From assembly GCA_026261815.1 (NCBI GenBank), contig JAMPIT010000484.1, positions 7,724,501-7,788,500 of the forward strand: a stretch of DNA of 64,000 nt, given 5' to 3'. Source of the stretch: Monarcha castaneiventris obscurior (Eukaryota; Chordata; Aves; Passeriformes; Monarchidae). The translations under genes were made by a program, and so were the position numbers. The notes beneath the pieces were generated by a model, which ran no database searches, was not told where the DNA came from, and saw nothing but the letters and a program-made list of their open reading frames with translations. Below are positions 9,578-23,288 of this stretch, one piece after another; position 1 is the stretch's first letter, and every line of letters begins with the position of its first letter.

Positions 9578-12500
9578 AAACACTAACAAAGTGAGTCACT
9601 GATGGAAACATCAGCTGCCAGTCTTACAGTCTTTTCAGAGGTCAAGTGAGAAGCAAGAAGGTTTTCCTTCAGTGCCTCCCAAACACACCCCACGGGTACT
9701 GTAAGGGCAGTAAATAAAGCCACAGAGATTACTTCACCTGGGCATTTCCTTGTGCACTCATGCCCTGAGTTCCAAAGAAGCCCTTCTGTTATATACTGGT
9801 GGAGATCAAATGTGCTAAGGATCTTTTGTGAAGATGATTATGCACATACTAAGAAAAATTTAACACCAAGAGAAACTGTAACAGCATACAGAGAGTAAAT
9901 GAAAAACCAATGCTAATAAACAATGTTTACTGAATAAATGATAAAGTGACTGAGAGCTTAGCTAAATATAATTCTAAGAAAAATCAGATCTACGTGTGAC
10001 TCCCACATCTTTATGCATTTTGTTTAAGAACCTCCATTATGTTCTGCATTGCAGAAGTCATTCTGACTGTGTGCTCTGCCAGCTTCTGTAATGATTCAGA
10101 ACTTCACAGATCTAGGATGATAGAAAAAAAGCATGTTTGTCTTTAAAGCTGCTAGTCTTGATTTAATGTTGGGGTATGAACAAAATTTGAAAATTGTCTT
10201 TACTGTTTTATGCACTGTTTTAAAAGAAAATACGAATATCCAAGTGTCTTCATATCTCATATATATTCAAATATTGTATATTCAAGTCAATCATAATGAC
10301 AAAAATCCATAATCTGAAACTACAGGGCAATTGTTCTGTTCTTATGTGACATTTGTGGTTACAGTTTAATAAAGAAAAACCAATGCTAAAAGATGACAGA
10401 CTCCTAAATGTGAAATGGTAATTACACTTTAATTAAAAAATAGAAGCAAAAAAAGAAATCTATGAAGTATCAATTTGCTTTAAAGATAAATAATTAAAAA
10501 GAACCCCGCCAAACAAAACCCCAAAATTAAACATTTATTTTGTTAGTAGTACAAGAGCACCAATAAATATAATCACTAGCTGGTAGGTAGTCAGAAGCAG
10601 CATGAAATTCTGCAGTAAACGTTTATTCTCACTTAAAATGAAAACATCCACAAATTCATCCCCTGAACACATTGCTTTCCAATACTGAAGGAAACCTCTT
10701 GAAGAACATTAATACATAAATATTGGAGAGTTAAATGCCCTTGGGTCAAAGGGTTAGTGTAATACAATATTTCTGTTACACTTTGCATTATTATCGTTAT
10801 GCTTGGTTTGCATTTTTACAGCACACAAAATCAAATTAGTTTGCTCTTCTGCTAAGTGCACGGTTCCTGGTGGCCATTAGTGTGACTCCCAGGTCAGGAA
10901 GAACCTGGAATTTGGCAAACATGTGTCTTCCTTCCAGAGGCTCTTATCACCTATAAATCTTATTGCAAAGAGGGAAAGGGAGAATAGCAGAGCATATTTT
11001 AAAATTAAGCTACTGCTACCTAAGAAACTTAGAACCATAAAGTTACTTGAAAATGTTGGATGAAAACTAAAATGTATTCAAAGCATCTGAACCCTTACAG
11101 AACAAGTACTTACTTAACAGAGCAATTAAACTACCTGGCACGTTTCCTTGTGAGCTTTCTCTGAACATCATCTTGAGGATAGAAATGCTGCATAATTCAC
11201 ATAAACCTTGCTACAAAAATTTTGGGCAGTTCCTGCTGAGATCCCTAATGAATAACCACATAAATACAAAAATCCTTATCAGACCTTGGGAATACACCAC
11301 ACAACTATTCCATCCCTGCCCAAGATGACCTTAAGAGGAGTTTAGTATTCCAGTCACACTGACTTTGCTATCATTATTTTTATATCAATAGCATTCATTT
11401 GTAGGTAGATTAATTATAATAAATATATGCTATATCAACAGACTTTTCATTATGGTCCATTTAACTTCATAATACATAATTGATTCCTATTTGCTCTATG
11501 TGATCGATGCTTAGCACTCATTGCTGAGCTGTGTTAGTAAAGGAGAAGTCAGAGAAGGGCCATGTCTGTAGGATAAATAGCAAGGCTGAGATCCCATGTA
11601 GCTCTGATTGTCTGCATAAATATGTCTATGCACTTACGGAGAACACAAAAATTAATACTGATGCTTTATTAACTCAAAAAATCACATCTGAGAAACCTGT
11701 AATTTATAAATCTGTAGTATTTACTAGCTCGTGTTTCCAGGCACATGCACTAGAAGAACCAGACCTCCAATGCTACATAAATAAAAAGAATATTGGTACA
11801 ACATGCAGCTTAAAAAGCTCCCATTTTTAGCTCACACTTTCTATGGTGCTTTGGAAGATTGGCCTAAAAGTAGTTATGACCTTCTGGACTTTAGAATATG
11901 TCAAAAAATGCAAGGAGGGGAAGGGAAGGGAAGGAAGTTGTGTCTATGCTGTGCCTGTAGCTACAGCCTGCTGTGTTCTCTGTAACTGGAAAGCTCCAAA
12001 TTTAATTTATGAATAAAAGAATAGGGACCACTGCTTTACACAGACCTTCAGTGCACGGACCCACACCGGGGGGGGATCCCATGAATGGATGAACTGTGGG
12101 ATGAGATCCACACGGGCTGCATTACTGATGTCCTTCCTTCCACGTCTGGGTATTTCTGACAGATATTTACGTTTTGGGAAATCAACTCAGGGCCACAAGA
12201 TGAGCAGTGTAGGAGCTGGCAGATCTGAAACTACTCTGATTCAGACAACGCTGAAAGACATTATTTGCATTACTGGGATCACAGTCTGACTTTGATCTGT
12301 CATAACAAGATATATCGAAATGTATAAAATTTATGTACTTTTACTGAAGGAAAATAACAGTGGCACATGCCTTGATACCTCAATTACTCAAAACCATGCA
12401 TAGAATTTATCTCTTTTGTAACTATTAGCAAATAGGATAATTGTAATGTTATTCAACAGATAATGCAATCTGTTGAAAGTAGAACTTCCCAAAAATTTCA

Positions 12501-15500
12501 CCTCTAAGAAATGAAATATTAACTTAACGTCACTGAAGCTAACTGGATATTCAGTTCACCTCTTAAAAAAAAGAAAGCAAGTTTGAGATGAAAACCAACT
12601 TTAAAAAAACCCAAACCCCAAAGATGTTAGTACAGTGCTGGTAATAATGGGCAAATATTTCATAGCCAAGTTATTAACATTCAAATTTAACTACAGAAGC
12701 TTATTCAATACTTTGAGAAAGAAATACCCTTTGTCAGAACCAGCAACTTACTACTTGTACTGAATTTTAGTGTGATGGATAGGAACAAAATAACAGATAT
12801 ATAAAAGGAAAATTTCAGCATTGTATTTCTAAACGTTGCTTTCCAGAATTTCTTAACTATAGAAGAGAGGATGATGTATGTTCTTCGAGCAAACATTCGG
12901 AGTGTAGCTTTGCCCTTTGAGCCAGTTAAAAGCCCCTTAATTAAAATCTGAAATAATTTTTAACTTCAACTTCATGAAGATGTATTATTAACAGAGACTT
13001 CCAGTTAAACAGGTATGTCAACCAAATCATTCACAGTTTTACCATGTGAAAACCACAGTCGCCAGTATATATAAAATTATACTTAATGTTTCTGAGAAAC
13101 CTCACCTGCCCTGCATTTCTCTTAACAACTTTATCAATTTTTAGAACACGAGGGTATAGTAATATTTAATACTACACACTAAATGTTAACCAGGATTTTG
13201 AAGCATTAAAAAAATGCCAAGAGACAGTTTCAGATTTCAAGACGCCAAGCTTGTCCAGGCAACTAATCATCTCCCAGCACAAGAAAAACAACAGGAGAGC
13301 AGCTACAGCACAAGGACTTGGTGATTAATTTAACTCTTCCAGGTAAGTGCTTCAGGAGGAAACTCTGAAGGCTCAATTAAGGGATGCTGAAGCAGGATTC
13401 CTCTAGACCCAAAAGTTTTTACTTGCCTCTCCACTAAGGCAGAAGCAATTTTCTTTCATTAAGGACTTGGACAGCCCCTTAGGTCAAGATGAAAGATCTA
13501 TTTTTTTTCTGTTTGAATCTGACATACTAATCACCCAGTCAACCTCAGTGGAATAACATTTGGCAACTAAAGCACAAATAAGCAGGCACAGCTGGCCAAC
13601 AGCTCTTCAAGAGGCAGCCTGGGCAGTCTCCAGCCAATTCACTCCAACCACAATGATGTCTACATACCTCCCCAGCAAACCCTCACTACATTTCACAACA
13701 GTTATGGGCAGGGAATTAGCCACAAACCCTGCTCTTTGGAAGTCCTGGGCAGGATTCACTCTCCTAAATTGGGAATTTAGTATTACTCTAGCAGGATGTG
13801 AACATCAGGTAATGTCTAGACATCAGAAGAAGAAAAATATTAATTCAATATTTGCTTTAAGAGCACACTGGCTCTTTATGAATGAGAAACAGCCATCTAC
13901 AGTGCCCTTCTGTTGAGGTAGTCATAGCTCCTATAGGGCATTGGGGCTGCAGGGCTGAGGGCTCACTTCAGTCTGGGCACTGAATTACTCTCACACGTGA
14001 GAGAGGCCAAGAACACAAGTTCACGTACTACTGCCTCAGACAGCTGCATGAACTCTGCAGGAATGTACTACACATCTGCTCATACACTTTGCCCTTAACA
14101 ACCAAAACATGGATTTTACTGTTTCACTTGAAAATTTGCAGCCTGAAAAGAGTGGTGTTTCATCAGCATAATATCTCTATGGGTTTTGAAAGGCAACCTC
14201 AAAGGTTATAAAGGGTTAGAAATTGTAGGTGTTAAGAAAAGTGAAAAAAAGGAATGACTCCTCCCGTCCTCACTGCTCATCTGCTCTTGTCCTTCAAGAA
14301 AGTATTTCCTGCCAGGTTCTCAAATCACACCCACAAAAAATTCAATACTGTTATTATTGAGATTATACCCCCACTCTGATTTCTTAGGTGCAAAAGCACG
14401 TAAGGCACCCCAGACTTCTGCATCAAAAGAAAAGGAGACCAAAGCCATTAGTAATTTCAGCAATTCCTTCCATTTCCCTCTCTCTTCACTGTTACCTTCC
14501 ATTACTTATCCCAGCAAAGACAGCCAGCTGAAGAACTTGGATCCATCACATAAAAGCATTCGCACCTCTGTGAGTCCAAGAACGGTCCCTGCCTGAGGGA
14601 GCCCCTCTGCAGCCAGCCAGGAGGCACAGCCGGGCTCACAGTGCCTCTGCCCAGCCCCAGGCACAGCTCAGCACTTGCCTGGCTTTGCACAGGCTCTATT
14701 TGAAGTTTCCCATGTCCCATATCCAATGGATGTGGGAACCAATGCCAGAGCAGCAAAATTCATTTCCGGCATCATTTTCCATCCAGAAAGTTGTACACCA
14801 GTATATGGGGTCAGAAAATTGGATTTTATCTGAATCTGCAGGGATTCACATCTCTTTCCACACAGTCTATTTGCCCTAATCGCTGCTTTGACTTGGAGAT
14901 ATTCCAGCATCTATCAGTTTAAACAAAACTTTAAACATTGTTTAAATGTATCTAAACACATTCAGAAATGTAATGAAGTCCCACTTCCCCCAACAGGCTG
15001 TGTCTATTGCCCCTAAATAGTTCAGCTGAGGATTTATTTGAATTTATAGCCATCAACTCAGTCATATATTGCTTTCTTAAATGCCTTATACAAGCAAAAC
15101 CACGTAACTAAGACATGAGGAGTTCAGCATAATAGCAAACCAATGCTTCATAAACTGCAATAATTTTATAAAGCTCCTTTTTAAAAGAGGTTTTAAAAAT
15201 AAACTACACTTTTTCTTCAATAACTGCAGATGATCAAAACCAACCTAATGAATTCCCTGAGCTACAGCATTTCTCATGGAGCACTCCTTGGCTACTCCCT
15301 TTACTTTGCTGCATTTCCCAACATCCATTACAGATCTGACATTAGCAAGAACTGTAAATGTCACAGAGTCCAAAACTTAAATTGTAGCAAAGTGCTGTGT
15401 GTGATTTTCTATCAACAAGACAACACGTTAGTGCTCTAGCAAAGCCAAGTCAGCTCCTGAAATACAGTCTAGGTTCTCTAGGCCACAGGCTTTCATTGAG

Positions 15501-15853
15501 GAAATGCAAGGTTGTGCACTGTGGTTCAATTTACAAAATTAGTCACTGATCATTATTTATTTGCACTGCGTAAAAATTAAAAAAAAATAGGTGATGAGTC
15601 ACATCTCTGCATCAGAAATCGGGGAAAAGCCACTGAAAATACTTTAAAGTTAACATCTGCAAAAAGGAACAAAATATACAACAAAATTTTGATTATTTTT
15701 CAAGTTCACAATAACTTGCAAATACAAAAGACTTGGGGATGGTGTGGGAAGTTAAATGGAACATTTCATTTTACCAAACTTCCCAAGATCAGCTACCTAT
15801 GTAACATTTTCCAGTGCTGGTAATTCATCCAGATGAACACACATGCTCTTTCT
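9578..15853. other. Unique AT-rich noncoding stretch
   Basis: No gene or transposon is recognised. Features are limited to a GGGAA repeat at 11913-11937, a G8 run at 12068-12075, an exact POU octamer at 12263-12270 and a 7-bp-arm inverted repeat CTCTCAC/GTGAGAG at 13988-14003. Frames such as 13560-13916 (plus) show no family resemblance and are not called. Confidence 0.72.
11913..11937 (+). repeat. (GGGAA)n purine repeat
   Basis: A short array of GGGAA-like units, about five copies with an imperfect last unit. All purine on the plus strand. Confidence 0.85.
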
Positions 15854-15924
15854 GGGAAGAAAAAAAAAAGAAGGGGAAAAAGGGGGAGAGAAAGGAAGAA
15901 AAAAGGGAAGAAAAAAAAAAAGGC
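15854..15924 (+). repeat. Polypurine tract, about 70 bp
   Basis: An uninterrupted stretch of A and G only on the plus strand, alternating A-runs (two of 10-11 A) with G-rich blocks (GGGG, GGGGG, GGG). It has no repeating unit, so it is a purine-strand asymmetry tract rather than a microsatellite. Such tracts can adopt triplex structures. No retroviral-type element is recognisable beside it that would make it a priming polypurine tract. Confidence 0.85.
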
Positions 15925-18407
15925 AGAAAACAGCCCTAATAACTCTGATGACAGCTTTTAAATTTTAAGCACACACAGAAGTGTGTTCCAGTGACAACTA
16001 CTTCATCATCATGTCCCTATGGTATTAAATGCTCTTAATCAACAGTTGTCAATAATGATTTGTCACCTACCAAGATTAAAATCTGAATGGGAAAACATCT
16101 GTTACACTCCTTTGTAAGGAAACTGGCAACATAGTTTTTGAACATGTAAAATTTTACTTTTAATTACCCTCTTAAACCTTCTGTTCAGCTATTAGCCAGC
16201 ATTAACCCATAAATCCATTTAACACATTATTAACTAAGTCCTGTAATGTTTCTGTATGAACAAAAGAGAAATTTTAATACACAATGAATGTCACCTACTT
16301 TTGCAGTTTTTGAATCAAGTTATGAATTGTCTAGGTTGGAAAAAAGTAAATTGTGCTACCTTAGACAAAACAGCTAAGAACATTGGATGGACACAGATAA
16401 TATAATAAACTTTAATCGACATAGGTTATGCAGCAGCACATCCCAGTAACTTAAACAGCACAGGGTAATTTGTCATAGTTTTCTTTTACAATAATGAAAC
16501 CATTTAGAATCATATTCAGCAAGCAGGAAACTAAACCACTATGTACACAAATTAAGAAGTGTTGTATGCTATAATCATGGCCCATGTTATTCCCTTTCTC
16601 TTTAATTGGGCTGAGTTCTCTGTTCATAATTACAGTGATAACAGACAGATAACTACACAAAACACTTCTCTTTCCAGCACCTGCTTGCACAGAGTAATGT
16701 TTCATAGAGAGGCCAGGAAAGTGCAATGCCTTAAAAAAATAAATTTAAAAACACAAATGGATATTACAACAACATGAGGTCTTAAAGCAGTACAAGAAAA
16801 ATTATTTGGTTTACCATTTGCTTCACATGCCTGACAGGACAGAACCACTCACGTCCCAAACAATATGACTTTTCCAAAGACTCATGACTTGGGTTTGCTG
16901 TCTCATGATTTGGTTTGTGTGTGGTAAGCAGAACATGGCACAGCATAACACTTCTCCATCACATCACCATATGCAACAGTTTTTTTGAAACAAACACATG
17001 GACACAAAACTACCGATTAGGACCACAGAGGCACAATAATGTTTAGAATTACGGGATAAAAATGTTCAAGAAAAAAAAACTTTCAACAACAAATACTTCA
17101 CACAAATTGAGTATTTTCCATGTTGCAGTGCCAGCTATTCCGAGTCTTGTTAGTGCTGTAGTAATTAGGCAGCAGTTACTCCATGCTGTTGAGTGGAAAA
17201 CTGCCCACTGCAACCCAACCTCCACCCGTCCTGCCCAGGCAGAGAGAGTGCAGGAAGGATGCTCACAGCCAACTGTGATCAAACTGCCTCAGCCTCATTT
17301 CCCAGAGAGTGAACTGGGTCCAGCCTCACCTAAGTTACCCAAGACACATCTGTGTCAGTCATCAAAGCTTCTTCTGAAACCAAGGGAATGAAACAAGAAC
17401 CTAAAAAGAGCATCTAAATCTATACCTTAGAAAAAAACGTGTTTGCAGAATTTTCTTTTTTTATGGTAACACTCAACCAAAATGCAGTTACTGTAGTTGG
17501 CTCTGTAGTAACATTTTCAAACTCATATGTCCAAGACATTGCATGGAAGAGATTTAACCTTGATCTGTCCTAAACCCATAGACACATAAAAAGAACAGAA
17601 ATAAAAATTTATGTAATTTATAATGGCATTAATCAGCTCAGTTCTATCTACTGGCAGCTCCTTGCTGCTTGACACAATGCACAGTATACTGCAATTTCCA
17701 AACTTACTCCAAGCACCCAATTGCCCAGTGAGTTCACAAGAGAAAAACCACCACGTTCCACCATTACTATGTGCCATCCAGGGAATGCACAAAGGAATTG
17801 TCTTGTGCAAAGGCTGCTCTGAAGGGATTGTGATACTGCAGGGAACACAGAAGCCACAACAACCCAAAGGATCTGCCCCAAGCCGTGCAGCAAGAAAACC
17901 TGCAGCATGACAAATAAGAAATACCTTGAACATATATATAAAACAGCATTTGTTTGTAACACAAAAAAAACCCCCAAACGTTAAAGGCCCTTGTGTTAGC
18001 CTTCAATCTAAAAGCTCTCAACAGAAGAAATGACCGTTTTTAAATGCCGGAGCATTAGTGTTAAATTTTTCCCACTATATGCAGCAACAGTGTAATGCCT
18101 GTAGAACTACACAGATTTTCCATCAAAGCTAAAACAAGAAAGAATATTATTTTGAGACTACCAAGAGACATAATTTAAAATTATGCTGCATTTATATTTC
18201 CAAGTCAAAGGCCAGGAAACTGCTTTTGTATTAAAAAGGAAAGCTACATTCCTGTACAGTCACTTGGCTATTCAGAAGTGAGAGGCTGCAAAACACAGGG
18301 ATCAAGAGCTTCACATAAGGGCACTGCTTCTGGTGAGAGAGATGAAAATACTTATCCAGTAAATCTAGACAAGGGGCAGGAGTCAGGTGCTGGACTTCCA
18401 GATACAG

Positions 18408-18469
18408 AACAAAACAAACAAACAAAAAAAACCCACCAAAAAACCCTAAACCCAAAACCTCACAAAAAA
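18408..18469 (+). repeat. A/C-rich low-complexity segment
   Basis: AAAC-type units grade into A-runs and CCC blocks. One 'aaccctaaaccc' word resembles telomere repeat but occurs only once and is best explained by the low complexity. Confidence 0.75.
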
Positions 18470-19268
18470 TTACTGTGAAGAATTTGGACGTAACTAGGCA
18501 GAGAATAGAAAGTTAAAGAAATTTTTAAATGGTATTTTTCCCTCATTTTAATATTATTTGGGATCATCAGTAAGAAGATCAAAAAGGCTTTGTATTTAAT
18601 ATCACATCAGTTTTTACAGGACACATCTGTAGCCAAGCAGCCTGTGGCTGTTTCCCGTGTTTCTCCAAGACTGGTGCCTTAAGAATGCGCAATTTCTTTG
18701 CCAGAAATAAAATGATGAGAAAGTGTCAGAAGAGAGCAGTGAAGAGGTCTCCAATTTCTGCTGTACATTCTCTGTCAACCTCCTTGCAGGCTCCAATTCC
18801 TCTATAAATCTCAACCCTACACAATCCCTTGTGGAGTTCAGTGGCCCATGGCCAACACAGTCCACATTACCCAGAGAACACAACAGATACATTCTTCACC
18901 CTCTCAATGCACTTGGGTGCCCAGTAATTTGGCCAAAGGCAGGCCTGCATTTATCCAACTTCTCAAGCAACTCCTTGTCATTTTGGCACAAGCACTTTAC
19001 AACACAATTTACAAGAAAAGTGTCAGTTTAGTTCCAGCTGCAAAGATCCAAGAGTAATATTAGGAAAATACGAACCATATTTCACCTTTTATTGGCAGGG
19101 CACACACAGCACTTCATTAGTTTACTTAGCATCCAGGAACTGCATGTGTGGATAGATCAGTTCTTTGATCAAGCTTTCACTTATTTAAAAAAGGCCAGAC
19201 TCTCTGTAGATCAGTCTTCTAGCACTGACCAAACATGTAAATAAAGAACTAAAAGCCCAGAAAACTCA

Positions 19269-19288
19269 GGGGGGAAAAAAAAAAAAAA
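19269..19288 (+). repeat. G6-A14 homopurine run
   Basis: Six G followed directly by fourteen A. A simple homopolymer junction with no transposon body recognised upstream. Confidence 0.9.
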
Positions 19289-19479
19289 GAAACAGGCAAT
19301 CACTTATTTACACTTAATTAAGCATAAACTAGCTCCCCATCTCCTTTGGGAAGGATATAGATAAAATATGAATGGAAATAAGAGTGGATGAGTAATCACT
19401 GCAGTTCAAACAATATTTCACAAGCAAAACAAGTGTGATAAGATTCAGTAGCCTGTGGCAGACGTTTGTTTGACTGAAC

Positions 19480-19800
19480 AACACGATCATATTTTCATAC
19501 TTTTGGCCATCTCTGTAGTCTGAGGCAAACTGCCAATTCCTACTCTACTGTCAACCCCCAGACCTAATGGAGATGAAAGGCAAAATATAGCTCCATTCCA
19601 ACTGCATTATTAATTCCAGCAGGGCCACATTCAGGCTGACAGGGCTGAGGTCATAATTTAGCCATTAGCACTAGGAACAGCAGGATTTGTCTGCCCAGAA
19701 CTGCAGGACTATGGGCTGTGCTTTCGCTTTTATGTCCAATCAATATTATATTTCACGTTGTCTCGCTGGGCTAATGGAGGAATGGTCACAGCATTGGTTT
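19480..19800. promoter_or_regulatory. Candidate conserved noncoding element
   Basis: A repeat-free block with an unusually dense set of regulatory-type words: 'gcattattaattccagcag' (homeodomain core), 'gaggtcataatttag' (a nuclear-receptor half-site like AGGTCA next to TAAT), 'ttagccattagcacta', and 'gtccaatcaatatta' (a CCAAT box). No open frame of note crosses it. This is the strongest regulatory-looking stretch in the first third of the window, judged by eye. Conservation is not tested. Confidence 0.32.
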
Positions 19801-22800
19801 GAAGAACACTTCTAGCAAAAGACGAAATTCTCCTCACAGACTGTTCAGCAGTCCCACTTCTGTTTTTCTGCTAGAATGCCCAGGTCACATTAAGCTCTGT
19901 TTTCTTTCTAAAAAGATGCAAAAGGAACATACAACATGATTTTTAAAACTGTGCTGGCAAGAGCAGCTCTGCCTACACCTTGGGGTTTTCATACCTCTGC
20001 AACGTTGCAGGCAGCTTCTCCTAACTGAACATGAAAAACCTCAAACATAAAATACTTATAACCCAAAGTAAGCCCTACTGCAATATAATAAACCAACACT
20101 TATGGCACAAGTACAATTTATCGTATGATCCTGCCATTTTTTACTTGCCTGTGGGCAGCCAGAAGTGTTTCCCACAAGGAGCTGTGGAGCAAAAGGCCTG
20201 CAAATCCAACCTCATTGATTTCCTTCTGGAGCTACATGTTTTCCAACAACTCTATGGCAGCAATTAAAAATATGTCTAAATCCAAGCTTCTACAAAAGAA
20301 TTTCCTTCCCTGCTTAAATAAGTTGTCCTTGCCAGGATGTCACCTGGAGGTGGGGACATGGCACAATCAGTTCTTGCATCCATACGCTCTTTGCCCCTCA
20401 CCCTCGGGCAGCAATTCTTCTAAAGTCTACTACGTGTACTGTACAGGACTGAATTAAGGAAACTCAGCTTTACACTTCTACAGACTGCAAGATGATCATT
20501 GGAAGGATGAAAGCTCTATCTTCTTCACACTCAACTTACAAAGACTTCAGACTTTCCAATTTTCTTCTGCGATTTCTCTGAAGACTTTTCATTTCCCTCC
20601 CCAACCTTTTTAGATCCAGTCAGCTTTCACCAGCTTAGTTAAGAGACTGTAAGCAGGAAGAGCTGAAGATTTTAAGCATCTCTGTATCACTGGTTATTTT
20701 AATTTGGTCTTGTTTTTAAAATAACAATATAGAATGACCATCATTCTCCTGACTTTAAAATTGGCTGCTGTAGTTCATTGATTTTAATTATTTGATGAGA
20801 AGAAAGAGATCCCTAAATGACAGCTGCTGATATATGGTAGGGCTTTATTAAATGTTGAAATATTTAACTGAATTCAGTGACTCAGAAAAATTCAGAGCAT
20901 TAATTTTATAGATTAAACAGCAGCCTTAAGGCCCCAAATTATTTTAAAACAAATTTTATCTACTTTTTTGGAACATTCTGAATTTAAATCTTACTGTCAG
21001 CTCCACATAGGTTCATTTTTGTAAAGGTTTCTCAAGTACTACGGTACCAACTCAAATTCTAATACATTTGCATTAAACTGGTACATGCCCTGATAGGTTA
21101 TAAATGAGGGTGAATGAATTTAAACGTGTTCCCACTTACTTAATTTGCAACAATACAACCTACTTTTACCTAAAAAAGGTGGGGCAGAACTAACATATCA
21201 AAATAAACACATGTTCACATAGCATGTTAAGTTGATGCAACCCTGTTTCAAAAAAAGGAAAGAAACAGTGGTAATAATTGAACACGTTTTCCATAGAAGG
21301 AAATTGACACAGAAGGAGTTCCAGCTCAAGAGAGATACTCAAATCTTAATTTATCTAGGAAAAAAAAAAGCTTAAAAATTATCTGTGGTTAAGTTAAAAA
21401 TAAAAAAGCCTGGTAACCAGCAGCTCTTGACTCCTGTCTTGCACCAAAAATTACTTCAAAGAGGTATACAAGGATCTCACAGCACTACTCAATAGATAGC
21501 AGAAGAAATTCAATGACAATCAATGCAGAATCAAAGTTAATTATATATACAATGATGGACTTGAAATTAGCTGTTAATATTCAGGGAAGTCTTCAGAGTA
21601 ATCACTTAGGCTGGCAGTTCTCTCTGTGTCACCTCCATGCTCCACAAAAGTCTGAAGGCAAACAGAACCCAAGGAATTACTATTAAAGAATTAGAGAAGA
21701 GTGAAACGCCATCACAGCCATTTTATGAACTTGCCTTCTGAACACTGAGAGCATTTCTGCTTGCTCCTCTCCAAAAGGATGGAAAAGCATGATCAGGAAA
21801 GGCAGGAAGGATGAGCACGGGCATGCAATGGCTTCTGTTTCAAAAAGGGAAAACAAAAAATCCAAGCCTGGAAAAGAGATGATTTGGGGTAGACAGAGTG
21901 GAATATACCAGCAGTCTTTAAAAATCAGAAGTGGCATGAAGGAGATGAACACAGGACCAGCATTCACACTTTGTGCCAACACAAGAGCTCCAGAGCATCA
22001 GAAGGATGCGCCTTCCTTTGGCTAACACACATGTTGCCACAGGACATTGCAGAGGCCAAAAATATTTAAATGGGACAAGAAATCAATTAGGAAAAGGCAT
22101 GGGAGAAAATCCAGTCAAGGACTATTAAAAGCAATTATGCAGATACAAGCTCAGGCTGAAGAGGCCCCTCAGCCCCACAGCATCACCTGCCTGGCAGGGC
22201 AGGTCCCAAACACTTTGCCTTCCCCTCTTGCCCTCATCAGCAGCCCAGCTTACTGAGCCACCAAAACCCACAAAATACTGGGCTAAACAGACCTCTATGG
22301 CCATTTTAGTATTTTCCTATGAAAAGCTGTGAAGAGACACATTTAACTGTGGTGCAATGGGCTCACACACTAAAAATAGTGATTTTCAAAGTTCTATCAC
22401 CTGCATAGGAATAAGCAGAAAATGTGAAGAGCCACTCTGAGACAATGTATAATTCATGCAAATTTTGCTATCTAACCTCTTTACGCTTTTCTTAAATAAA
22501 CAAATAATTCATCCTCCACATCCTCTGCAGTCTGAAGCTTGTACTGATTATGTTGATACCCTAGTAGAACTTAGAGCCCAGCTGAGCACGGGGTCCCATT
22601 GTGTCCTCTGCAAGCAGAGGAAGAGAGAGTTCTTGCCTCACAGATCCAGCAATATTAAAAAAACATAACACAAGAATCATAGAAGACTAGAAACAGATGA
22701 GGCAGCCCCAAATCAGAGCTTCAGGAACAGAATTCAATTTTTTTAAGTTAATGTCTGTGCACTTCTCCGAGACTGTCTCAAAAAGATGAGTGGATCTTTC

Positions 22801-23242
22801 CAGATGGGCAAACTAAGTACTGCGAAAAAGCATTTGTGAATCTCATGCAGATATCGTGCCACAACTGAAGAAACATGATCCACAGAAACATTTTTATTTA
22901 TTTCACATATACATAAATGATGATGGACTCCAAGAGTAACCTTACTGTATCTTTCAGGTAATTTAAATGGAAATCATGTCCAGTAGTCTTGGGCTAGTTC
23001 TGTGAAATCTCAAGGGATAGGAAGCACAAGTCACTACAAAGAAATACAAGATAGGTACATAAAGACATCTGGTATAGCATTCTCAAATTCTAGACTTCTG
23101 CACTGTCAGTAATGAACACAGTTAAAGAAACCCTTTATTGAGGGGTCTGATTCTTCATTGATTTTTTTTTATCATAGAATTTCTACTGTCCCAAGTCTAT
23201 CAAAAAGCACATGATAAAGAAACACACTGCCTGCCCTGTTAC

Positions 23243-23288
23243 ACAAAAAAAAAAACAAAAACAAAACCACCACCCAAAAAAAAAAAAG
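23243..23288 (+). repeat. A-rich/AC low-complexity segment
   Basis: Runs of A11 and A12 are separated by AAAAC and CCACC units. Low-complexity sequence with no transposon identity that I can support. Confidence 0.85.

Noticed and set aside
15854..15924. Retroviral polypurine primer tract
   Set aside because: No LTR-like ends, primer-binding site or retroviral gene remnants are visible around it.
18438..18456. Telomere-like 'aaccctaaaccc'
   Set aside because: One partial unit inside A/C low-complexity DNA, with no array.
22672..22715. 'aatcatagaa' resembling the start of a reverse-oriented CR1
   Set aside because: None of the following CR1 blocks (ggttggaagggacc, ccatgggcaggg) appears downstream.
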